Source: Atrina japonica
Taxonomy: Eukaryota > Mollusca > Bivalvia > Pterioida > Pinnidae
Assembly (NCBI GenBank): GCA_030159075.1
Contig: BROG01000112.1
Coordinates: 124,001 to 188,000, forward strand
DNA: 64,000 nt
Direction of reading: 5' to 3'
The translations under genes and the position numbers were made by a program. Position 1 is the first letter of the stretch. Each line of letters starts with the position of its first letter. Positions 60,001 to 64,000 of the stretch are shown piece after piece. Under the pieces are notes generated by a model that was not told where the DNA came from, ran no database searches, and was given only the letters and a program-made list of their open reading frames with translations.

Positions 60001-60508
60001 CTCAAGTCTACATGTGCTACTAATATGCATTGACAAAAATTGATAACCCTTTGAGTGAACACAGTTACACATATGTATGCTAAAACTAACAAACTGTTAA
60101 CATATGTTGAGCGTATATTTTTATACAGAAAGACATTATAATTTTGGTGTCATAGAAAGTCAATTCAAGTTTTTTATTGACTTTGAAATATATATAGACA
60201 TGATAGATACATTCTTTGTCAGTTTATATCTTTCGATTTTCTTTGAATACCTCATACAAAAATGATAGAAATTTTGTTACAGAAAGACTTTATTTCAGGG
60301 AAGGTAATTTTCGATGATCCTATCAATTATCTTGTTGCAGATTTCTTTTTTTGTATGTTATAAAATTATTCCTCATGAACGATTGATGTTACAATGTCAG
60401 CTTTTACATATATGAAATTGTAGACCAAGGATGAACTTAACATATTTTTTATGTTATTTTTACAGAGCCTCTGAGATGATCAACGTTTCCCAGCAGACAC
60501 CATTTTGA
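34810..60508 (+). CDS. TMEM30A: TMEM30A (CDC50A), P4-ATPase flippase beta subunit, complete, 8 exons
   Basis: Join of 34810-34873, 36994-37127, 37697-37846, 39293-39503, 41856-41963, 42607-42825, 43785-43950 and 60466-60508: 1095 bases, 364 residues, every junction GT-AG and in frame. The protein pairs with P4-type ATPases, carries them out of the ER and supports phospholipid flipping. TM1 is about residues 41-63 and TM2 about 322-345, with short cytosolic tails and a large lumenal loop. Hallmarks are [72 protein letters not shown] and NPFLGIAY. Loop cysteines are 77, 87, 103, 105, 158 and 177. N-glycosylation sequons include Asn97, Asn167 and Asn186 (NDS, the conserved FND site). Length is close to the human protein (about 361). 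Confidence 0.97.
35357..35604 (-). mobile_element. SINE family A, slightly shortened
   Basis: Element 35368-35593 between near-identical 11-base repeats TTTGTCATGTC and TTTATCATGTC. The central CTATGCTCGGCACTTACG part is deleted. The minus-strand B box (plus strand GGCTCGAACCCACG) is kept. Confidence 0.75.
35738..35965 (-). mobile_element. SINE family B copy
   Basis: Plus strand reads TTATTCAAAGCCAGTCATATGG (tail), AGACCATTGTGCTTCCACAAGC, then the inverted head GACTTCATGGTTTAAAGTGC and CAACCACTCAGCCCTGTGG. The head end merges into the array at 35928. Confidence 0.7.
35928..36255. repeat. 65-base array derived from a SINE tRNA-like head, 5 copies
   Basis: Units start at 35928, 35993, 36057, 36122 and 36187, each beginning GACTTCATGG. 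On the minus strand each carries GGGCCGAGTGATTGAAGCA-type sequence, i.e. the SINE B A-box region. The unit joins that head to a 17-base spacer, TATAGACTATTGCCACT. The first unit is continuous with the head of the flanking SINE. Confidence 0.92.
36332..36647. mobile_element. Possible hAT-like MITE
   Basis: Left end CAGGGCTCAATTTTC. The right end inverted is CAAAGCTCAACATTAAC. CAGGG-type ends are usual for hAT elements. An 8-base target duplication is not convincing (ATATATAG against TATAGGAC). Confidence 0.35.
36994..37127 (+). CDS. TMEM30A: TMEM30A exon 2 (first membrane segment)
   Basis: Completes Asp22 and codes residues to 66: [18 protein letters not shown], then the hydrophobic [20 protein letters not shown], then LITSNG. 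The block before the membrane is among the most conserved in the CDC50 family. Acceptor TTTTAATTTTCAG, donor GTAAAT. Confidence 0.96.
37128..37696 (+). other. TMEM30A intron 2
   Basis: 569 bases, AT-rich, no repeat family recognised. Confidence 0.85.
37697..37846 (+). CDS. TMEM30A: TMEM30A exon 3
   Basis: Fifty codons (67-116), phase 0 at both ends. Lumenal cysteines C77, C87, C103 and C105 lie in YCKD, YTCAAR and FICQCEF; the CxC pair matches the family's disulfide cluster. The sequon NNT is at 97-99. Acceptor ATTTTTGTAG, donor GTAAGT. Confidence 0.95.
38079..38262. mobile_element. TTAA-type MITE, long form
   Basis: Left TTAA then GCCCTGTGGTCATATTTAGA. The right side ATGAGTCTAAATCTGGCTAC plus AGGGGTCAACGAGTTG is its inverse. 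The core AAATTCAGGGGTGAACAAG matches the copies at 48361 and 51614. Confidence 0.7.
38295..38473. mobile_element. GAGACCAC-type MITE
   Basis: Left GAGGTGGACCCTGTCTTGAG AGACCAC; right GATGGTCTCTCAAGACAGATTC, inverted. The interior CATTTCAATGGCAGATGAGA recurs at 39612. Related in style to the CAGTAAAACC group. Confidence 0.65.
39293..39503 (+). CDS. TMEM30A: TMEM30A exon 4
   Basis: Residues 117-186 plus one base. Carries the core [20 protein letters not shown], then DDNQLHGD, C158, and the signature [13 protein letters not shown] with C177. Acceptor TCTCAATTACAG, donor GTATGT. Confidence 0.97.
39527..39660. mobile_element. GAGACCAC-type MITE, short copy
   Basis: CATGAGAGACCACTCTTATA at the left; GGTCTTTCGTTCAAGACAGG TTCTAGTGTA at the right. 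It begins 23 bases after the exon 4 donor. Confidence 0.6.
40734..40882. mobile_element. Foldback element with ~65-base arms
   Basis: Left arm 40734-40799 (GAGGGAATGACAAAGGAATC ... AAGATTCTTGAATGACAAAC) pairs with right arm 40815-40882 (GTTCGCCATTCAAGAATCTT ... TTTTGTCATACCCCCAGGGT). Loop about 15 bases. Each arm also has internal direct repeats of ATTCTTGAATG / ATTCCTTGGG type. Confidence 0.85.
41113..41294. mobile_element. pogo/Tigger-like MITE with TA flanks
   Basis: TA, then CAGTAAAACCTGCTATAGCA ... CCTCTATATACAGGTTTCACTG, then TA. Element 41115-41292. It is the inverse of the 46908 and 25430 copies. Confidence 0.85.
41406..41582. mobile_element. pogo/Tigger-like MITE, second subfamily
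   Basis: CAGTAAAACCTGATTTAGCG at the left and ATATACAAATTTCACTG plus TA at the right. Near-identical interior (GGTGTACAAATCAACTTCTA, CTTGTGTCCCTAAG) to 55721-55903. Confidence 0.8.
41856..41963 (+). CDS. TMEM30A: TMEM30A exon 5
   Basis: Residues 187-222 plus one base: [20 protein letters not shown], then [16 protein letters not shown]. Asp187-Ser188 complete the FNDS glycosylation site across the intron. [12 protein letters not shown] is the usual family block. Acceptor TTTTGTGTGTTTCAG, donor GTGAGT. Confidence 0.95.
41964..42606 (+). other. TMEM30A intron 5
   Basis: 643 bases, no repeat recognised. Read-through frames in its first 200 bases are not conserved-looking. Confidence 0.8.
42607..42825 (+). 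CDS. TMEM30A: TMEM30A exon 6
   Basis: Residues 223-295 plus one base. Holds [43 protein letters not shown] and [12 protein letters not shown]. The [19 protein letters not shown] run is the most diagnostic CDC50 motif here. Acceptor TTGTTTATTTACAG, donor GTATGT. Confidence 0.97.
42826..43784 (+). other. TMEM30A intron 6
   Basis: 959 bases with a G-run (GGGGGGGGG near 42966) and nothing else recognised. Confidence 0.8.
43785..43950 (+). CDS. TMEM30A: TMEM30A exon 7 (second membrane segment)
   Basis: Residues 296-350 plus two bases: [63 protein letters not shown] marks entry to TM2. Donor GTAAGT; if intron 7 were retained, the GTAA would give an immediate stop (KYGKK-stop). Confidence 0.97.
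44560..44672. repeat. (TG)n(TA)n compound microsatellite
   Basis: GTATGTATATGTGTGTGTG..., then about 85 bases of pure TA. Confidence 0.95.
44751..44853 (+). CDS. Possible alternative last exon of TMEM30A
   Basis: A strong acceptor (ATTTCTTTTTTTCAG) 800 bases after exon 7 opens a frame in the correct phase (AA+T): [20 protein letters not shown] then [14 protein letters not shown] and TGA at 44851-44853. It would swap the 13-residue tail for about 34 residues. An open run of this length can occur by chance, and nothing in it matches the family's tail. Confidence 0.2.
45102..45254. mobile_element. Foldback MITE (CCTGGGCCCGACACCATCAA ends)
   Basis: Left CTGGTTCCTGACACTATCAA ACTTAAG; right CTCAAGTTTGATGGTGTCGG GCCCAGG inverted. 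The centre GATCGGCCTTGCAGGCCGAG is itself palindromic. A relic with the same centre lies at 52405-52520. Confidence 0.8.
45669..45853. mobile_element. CAGTAGAACC/GAGACCAC-type MITE
   Basis: Left AGTGAAACCTCGCTTATAAG ACCAC; right GGTGGTCTCCTAAGTGAGAT ... AAGTTCTACTG then TA. The ends resemble pogo/Tigger termini (CAGTAGAACCTC). Confidence 0.7.
46184..46220. repeat. Long poly-G tract
   Basis: About 30 consecutive G, then CGGGGG and further G clusters to 46242. Length is likely unreliable in any assembly; G-quadruplex capable on the coding strand of the intron. Confidence 0.9.
46906..47087. mobile_element. pogo/Tigger-like MITE with TA flanks
   Basis: TA, CAGTAAAACCTGTATATAGG ... GCTATAGCAAGTTTACTG, TA. 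Element 46908-47085. Shares CCACCCAAGGGACCAGAAAA with 25441. Confidence 0.85.
47101..47250. mobile_element. Foldback element with ~60-base arms
   Basis: Left arm 47101-47162 (TTTATCTGATAAATCATTCG ... CATGGAAATATGTCGGGTTGATC). Right arm 47191-47250 (GTCAACCCGACATACTTTCC ... AACCAAGTAATGATTCAGAT AAA). Loop about 28 bases. A degenerate array built on ATAAACGACCA, resembling the right tip, continues to about 47480. Confidence 0.85.
47270..47480. repeat. Degenerate array of ATACCACTGATAAACGACCAGATA
   Basis: Six or so imperfect units of 25-40 bases (TGATAAACGACCAGATAGAA, CAATAAACGACCACATAGAA, TGATGAATGACCAGTGATTA), adjoining the foldback element. Confidence 0.75.
48027..48200 (+). mobile_element. 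SINE family B, 3'-truncated
   Basis: GGGGCCTCCATGCCCAAATG GTTAGAGC head, GTCATGGGTTCCAGTGGTACC, body to CTCCACCATTAAAAACTG; the CCACCATATAAC tail is absent. Confidence 0.75.
48357..48565. mobile_element. TTAA-type MITE, long form, nested in another element
   Basis: TTAA (48357) + 201 bases + TTAA (48562). Ends CTCATTGACTCTCGTAGTCACATTTGGACTCACC and, inverted, CCCATCAACCCCTGTGGTCACAATTAGACTCACC. The host reads GGGCCCAGTTGC-TTAA-ACTTTAC when the insert is removed, matching the common GGGCCCAGTTGC MITE terminus. Confidence 0.85.
48746..48838. mobile_element. TTAA-type MITE, short form
   Basis: TTAA then CTTATTCACCCCTATAGACA CATTTGGACTGACC ... AGTCCATTG then TTTTTTAGGGGTTGATTG. The right TTAA is eroded. 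Confidence 0.7.
49899..50003. repeat. 27-base tandem array, 4 copies
   Basis: Unit GAGGTAGAGAACCTCAGTAT CATGTTA, with a single extra GAGGTAGAAAACCTTA at 50126. GAGGT...ACCTC inside each unit is palindromic. The apparent EVENLSIML peptide repeat is a by-product of the 27-base period. Confidence 0.9.
51610..51819. mobile_element. TTAA-type MITE, long form
   Basis: TTAA (51610) + 202 bases + TTAA (51816). Interior TTAAGTCCACTGTCAGAATTCAGGGGTG matches 38113-38146 and 48411-48434 in order. The right end is ATGTGACCACAGGGGTTGAT. Confidence 0.85.
52405..52520. mobile_element. Relic of the 45102-type foldback MITE
   Basis: Shares AAGTCTGAGAGTTTTACTCAAC and ATCTGATTGGCCTAGCAGG with the centre of 45102-45254; ends eroded. 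Confidence 0.5.
53790..54040. repeat. ~30-base tandem array, about 8 copies
   Basis: Unit AACTTAAAGGGGCTCTTTGTTTATGTTAGT with point changes and one shortened copy. Its TTAAAGGGGCTCTTT part equals the left terminus of the MITE that follows at 54021. Confidence 0.9.
54021..54397. mobile_element. MITE with TTAAAGGGGCTCTTTCA ends
   Basis: Left CTTAAAGGGGCTCTTTCACA AATC; right TATTGAGAGGGCACCTTTAAG inverted (CTTAAAGGTGCCCTCTCAATA). A similar element lies at 60932-61244. The last unit of the array is its left end. Confidence 0.65.
54817..54908. mobile_element. TTAA-type MITE, short form
   Basis: (TTTA) CCTCATTCACCCCTAGAGAC ACATTTAGACC ... GTCATTGATTTACAGCAGAG TCCATTGTTTTTCAGGGGTTCGTGAG TTAA. Confidence 0.8.
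55590..56045. repeat. Tandem repeat, ~63-base unit, interrupted by a MITE
   Basis: Units built on GTAATGATCTCATTATTTTT TGCTTTGTAATCAATTATTT CAGAGTGCACTCT. Copies end at 55720/55906-55922, about 55980 and 56038. The first is split by the MITE at 55721-55903. Confidence 0.8.
55719..55905. mobile_element. pogo/Tigger-like MITE with demonstrable empty site
   Basis: 183 bases, CAGCAAGACCTGCTTTAGCG ... TATACAAGTTTCAATG, flanked by TA. The neighbouring repeat unit at 56012-56030 (AATCAATTA-TTTCAGAG) shows the uninterrupted target, so the insertion added the element plus one TA. Confidence 0.9.
56532..56950 (+). mobile_element. SINE family B, split by a TTAA-type MITE
   Basis: Head GGGCCTCTGTGGCTAAAAGA ... 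GTGCTTTAAACCATTGACC at 56535-56585. The body resumes after the MITE: GATATGGCCAGTTTAGAAGG, GGTCTCTTCAGGTGCA, CCACCACATAACTGAAAAAT, GTTGAATGTGGCATAAAAC. Confidence 0.65.
56590..56780. mobile_element. TTAA-type MITE, long form
   Basis: CACTCATTTCAAAGAATTGT AGAGCCCACTGTCAGAATT ... GGATGAGTCTAACTGTGACC TCAGGGGTTGATGAG TTAA. The left TTAA and the first bases are lost. Confidence 0.75.
57460..57556. repeat. (TA)n microsatellite
   Basis: About 95 bases of TA with one ATTATA slip. Confidence 0.95.
57880..58045. repeat. Local tandem duplication, ~82-base unit
   Basis: GTTAGTGGTCCAGAAATATAAT ... CTGTCCATTATTTTTACAAT (57888) and TATTGGTCCAGAAATATAATG ... CTGTCCGTTATTTATACAAT (57964). Confidence 0.75.
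59927..59999. repeat. (TG)n microsatellite
   Basis: About 36 uninterrupted TG units. Confidence 0.97.
60466..60508 (+). CDS. TMEM30A: TMEM30A exon 8 (C-terminal tail and stop)
   Basis: After acceptor ATGTTATTTTTACAG, the last base of Lys351 and then [13 protein letters not shown] and TGA (60506-60508). The phase matches exon 7. A short hydrophilic cytosolic tail of this size is normal for the family. Confidence 0.8.
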
Positions 60509-60825
60509 TGGAGGTAGCGGAAATTCTGTTGTCTTTTATTTTGTGATAACATTCATTATATTCTATGTACGTAAATGTACCCAGACTTTGAGAACACAGT
60601 TGCAATATCATTGATTCATGCCTTTGAAACAAGGTCTGGAGAACATAGCTCATTTTACTTTTTATTTTATTGTTTTTTAAGATCCGTTTTAATTCTGCGA
60701 ATATTCATCTGTATATAAGTAAATGTATATGTGTTTGGTTCTACTTCAGAGCCTTTATTTGAATGTTTGAATGCAGTATCTTAAGAATTAAAACAGTATC
60801 TTAAGAATTGAAATATCAACATGTC

Positions 60826-60917
60826 TTAAACTCATCAACCCCTGAGGAACAATTGACTTGTCTGTAAATCAATGACTTAGACCAGTTCAAATGTGTCTTT
60901 AGGGGTAAATGGATTAA
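60826..60917. mobile_element. TTAA-type MITE, short form, in the 3' UTR
   Basis: TTAA (60826) + 84 bases + TTAA (60914): ACTCATCAACCCCTGAGGAA ... AATGTGTCTTTAGGGGTAAATGGA. Confidence 0.85.
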
Positions 60918-60931
60918 ATCAGACCTCAACC

Positions 60932-61244
60932 TTAAAGGTGCTCTTTCACAGAATACAATCAATTTTTTTTCTATCAAAAAAATTCCGTAATCATTCATTG
61001 CATTGTTAAAATATTTGCATCCCAAATTAAGATCCATTGGTTCCCTAAATGAGCTATAGCATCTGAGACGCTTTGTAAGTTCCTTAACCCATCCAGAAAA
61101 CAAGGTCAAAGTTCAGGCTTTTTGGTTATCCATTTTGTTGTAGTCGCAGAAACTATGGTTAACTCGTCAAATAATTGCCACCCAAAATACATTTTTGTTG
61201 AAATAAAATTTTGGCCCTACCCACCATAATCTGTGAAAGAACAC
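60932..61244. mobile_element. MITE with GGTGCTCTTTCACAGA ends
   Basis: Left TTAAAGGTGCTCTTTCACAG; right CTGTGAAAGAACACGTTAT inverted. Relative of 54021-54397. Confidence 0.65.
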
Positions 61245-62180
61245 GTTATCTATATCTGGTATCCTCTAATGACCATTCTATGAGACACCCAAGGCGGTTT
61301 ACTGATTTGCTTATAAGTGGCTAGATGTCAGGTTTTAAACAATTTTTTAAATATTTGATACTATAACAACAGAGGAATTTATTATGATAGCAGAGAACTG
61401 GACATAATTCAATACAAATGAAATCAGTATGTGAAGTTGGAAGATGAAAGGGTATATCAGTATGTTGTGTACTAGTGTAATAGCTTATGTAATAAAGTGC
61501 TACGTCTAGGAGGTTACTCATGGATATCATCAATAATTTACTTTCTGTATTGAATATTGTTTCAAAGCCTATCTATACAATGTACATGTATCTCATTTTC
61601 ATTTATATGCATGAACATGTTTTGATGTTTTTTTGACAAGGTATGTAACTGTTGTTTTGTATTTATTTAGATATTAATGTTATTGTTTTTTGGGGGGATT
61701 GTATAATTATGAGTATTTAAATTTGAATAAATGTAATATATTGTAAATTCTTTAGAAATTGAAATATTTTCATTGGTTGAATGTAAAAAGTAATATTTTG
61801 AATGACTATATATTTTCCAATGGATGTTTAACTCATGGGTTAAATGGGTTAAATATTGTTAGTCTTTCTGTTTGTAAGAAAAGTCACTGTTACCTAGTTG
61901 ATAAAATAGTAAAATTGTCTTGTTTTTCAACAAACTTTGGGCAAAAAATTAATTACAGCTGTTAATGATGTATTTAATTCAACTATTGTCCTGGCAAGAT
62001 ATAACTGAGATATCATTGAAAGTGGAGTAAAACAATATACTAGCTAACTAAATTTAAACTATTGCAGATTAAATGTCCATGCCACTGTCTTCCAAGGAAA
62101 GTGGTGTGTCATTTTATCATTTTCAGCTTAAAACTGCCTTTAGATCATCTTTTCTTGAGGTTTGTTTGTTTGTTTATTTG

Positions 62181-62440
62181 ATTATTGTTGTTTAACGTCC
62201 CACTCAAGAATATTTCACTCATATCGAGATGTCACCAAATGCCGGTGAAGGGCTTCAAATTTTGGCCTATGCTCGGCACTTACTGCCATTAAGCAGTGAG
62301 GGTTCTTTAACATGCCAACACCTACTGTGACACGGGACCTCCTGTTTTTTCTGTCTCATCTGAAAGACGGGAAACCAACCTGTCGCTGGCGGGACTCGAC
62401 CTCATGATCTAGAGTCGAGCACACTACCGACTGGTAGTAT
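62181..62440 (-). mobile_element. SINE family A, well preserved
   Basis: ATTGTTGTTTAACGTCCCAC tail, TCACCAAATGCCGGTGAAGG, CTATGCTCGGCACTTACTGC body, ACACGGGACCTCC and the head end CGACCTCATGATCTAGAGTC. The head is somewhat short; I see no clear target duplication. Confidence 0.75.
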
Positions 62441-62980
62441 AAGACAGAAGACGTTGACATTTTTAATTTATATTGTATTTGGTATTTGTCTGAAGTCATT
62501 GAAACATTCTGAAAAAAATTAACTTTAAGTGGTGATAAATTTCACAATGTTGGTATTGATGGTTCTGTTTAGTTATTTAAATTAATGATGTTGTGAAAGG
62601 TGTGTGAACGATAGTGTCTGTTGTTTGGTCTTTGTTTGTATTTGTTATTTACTCATATTTTTGTAAATCTCGGGATGCACATAAACTGTTTATCTTTGAG
62701 CATATCCACAAATCTAACGTTAATGATATTCTCCAATATTCACTTTTCTCCACAATAACAGAAGACAAATCTTGTTGAGACGCATAATCATTACCATACC
62801 ATTTCATGTGGGGAAACGAAAAAATTGTTTCTCAACAAAGTTTTGAAATCATCACTTTCTCTCTCCCACTAATATGCATTTCGTCTTCAATTTTGAAATG
62901 TGAAAATATGTCATACTGTTTAAAATAAACGAATACTAGATAAATCGAGTAAGTCATATTTGAAGTTGGGGTAGACATGT

Positions 62981-63073
62981 TTAACTACTCAACCCCTGAG
63001 AAACAATGGAAGCTTCTGTAAATCAATGACTTAAGCAAGTCCAAATTAGTCTTTAGGGGTGATAGATTTGATG
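62981..63073. mobile_element. TTAA-type MITE, short form
   Basis: TTAA (62981) CTACTCAACCCCTGAGAAAC AATGGAAGC ... GTCCAAATTAGTCTTTAGGG GTGATAGA. The right TTAA is lost. Confidence 0.7.
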
Positions 63074-64000
63074 ATAAACAGTGTAAACATATAACATTAT
63101 TTATGTTGTTTTAGTGGATATTGTTTTACTTTCAGATGTTCTAAATGTTTGTAGGATGTTATGTACTTCACTAAATTGTTTTAACACTGATCATCAAATT
63201 AATTTGATTTAGTTATGTCTTTATTGATAAAAGATTTAATATGACCGCAAGTAAAATTGATTTAACAGTTCTATACTCATTTATGTCGGTTTAAGGGATG
63301 AGGATGAAAATGATGTACTGTAGTCCATGTAAGATTGTGGTCTTTTAGGGAATGTAGTATAGAACTTAAGTAAAATCGTACGAGAATAGAAATCCATTGT
63401 GGTTGAAGGGTAAGTTGTATATACATATATTTATTACATAGGGAACATGTGTTACTGTGTCCCGGTTTCCATTTTAGTGCATCCATGTAGATGATATTGT
63501 AAGGATTGTCCGAAGTACACTTATTTGCCGGATTAGTTTACACACAAGTATTTGAGACCTTTAAAGAAAGGTGTAGCACTGCCTTATGCTATAATGTATT
63601 CTGAAAGATGGTAACCTGGAAAAGAAGTGTTCGAATCAAACTCTGGTAGAAATCCAGTCTGAGGGACGAGTAGCAAACAGGAGTAATTTGCCGCCATTGC
63701 ACTGTATTATCAGATCCATACATTCCGAAAAAAATAGGTTTACATTATATTTGTATTTTTGTTTAAGCTGGTCTTAAATAACTGATTGGTCACGTGTTTT
63801 GGCATAGCAATCATTTTCAGATGTAACATTTATTTATGTTGACAGGTTTCATTGTTTGTGTAATAGATTTTGTTATTTACCGATCATGTTTATATCTGTT
63901 ATTAAGATTAGAAGACTCATAATCGGACATCACAAATAAGAATTTATCATTGCGTACAGCTGTTTCTAACAGTTCAACCACGGTCCTCGGTAAATTTTGT

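Larger units (their letters stand above)
43951..60465 (+). other. TMEM30A intron 7, 16.5 kb, repeat-packed
   Basis: Contains at least a dozen MITE or foldback copies, two SINE B copies, five tandem arrays and several dinucleotide tracts (listed separately). No second gene is visible on either strand. 50.1-51.5 and 52.6-53.7 kb hold only AT-rich unique DNA apart from a SINE-like scrap near 50930-51060 (TTTGGACTGATGCCAGTGCAATGAGAGT). Confidence 0.75.
60509..61745 (+). other. Likely TMEM30A 3' UTR
   Basis: Candidate AATAAA signals at 61202, 61491 and 61726. The last is followed by ATGTAATATATTGTAAATTC. Two MITEs (60826-60917 and 60932-61244) lie inside, so with any of the later signals they would be transcribed. 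The real polyadenylation site cannot be chosen from sequence. Confidence 0.4.
61746..64000. other. Downstream flank
   Basis: Apart from the SINE at 62181 and the MITE at 62981, AT-rich DNA with no supported exon on either strand. Confidence 0.6.

Noticed and set aside
59770..60072. Thr-His repeat frames
   Set aside because: Translation of the (TG)n microsatellite.

Overview
This is animal nuclear DNA: AT-rich, with spliced genes, long introns, many microsatellites and a very high density of short non-autonomous transposons. The style of the repeats (tRNA-headed SINEs with clear target duplications, palindromic MITEs, minisatellites built from MITE ends) and the form of the two genes fit a lophotrochozoan, most likely a bivalve mollusc. 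That placement is inference, not a database result.

Two protein-coding genes can be supported. (1) On the minus strand, an EF-hand gene starts with an exon at 22888-22465 (start codon at 22772) and continues through an exon near 11.6-11.3 kb and one at 631-482. It then leaves the window at the left edge. The two canonical EF-hands in the first exon and the helical segment in the 631-482 exon resemble the CRACR2A/CRACR2B (EFCAB4), RASEF and RAB44 group. Any long coiled coil or Rab GTPase domain would lie beyond base 1. (2) On the plus strand is a complete TMEM30A (CDC50A) gene, the beta subunit of P4-ATPase lipid flippases. Eight coding exons between 34810 and 60508 join in frame to a 364-residue protein. 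Its last intron is about 16.5 kb and precedes an exon coding only 13 new residues.

Layout: 1-22.9 kb, EF-hand gene (minus), with introns carrying SINEs, MITEs, a purine-rich array and a ~2.1 kb minisatellite of 60-bp units. 22.9-34.8 kb, no recognisable coding sequence, but an (ATG)n region with a long cruciform, a 29-bp array, a palindromic MITE and opposed CT/GA tracts. 34.8-60.5 kb, TMEM30A, whose introns are packed with MITEs. 60.5-64 kb, TMEM30A 3' UTR with a MITE-derived segment, then repeats.

The most informative observations are mobile-element events that can be read directly. A pogo/Tigger-like MITE sits in one copy of a tandem repeat whose neighbouring copy keeps the empty site, which shows a TA duplication. 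A TTAA-flanked MITE family has at least eight copies, one nested in another element. A minisatellite has grown out of a SINE's tRNA-like head, and another repeats the terminal motif of a MITE. No clearly new biological system was found. The two genes have no evident functional link, though both concern membrane and calcium or lipid biology.
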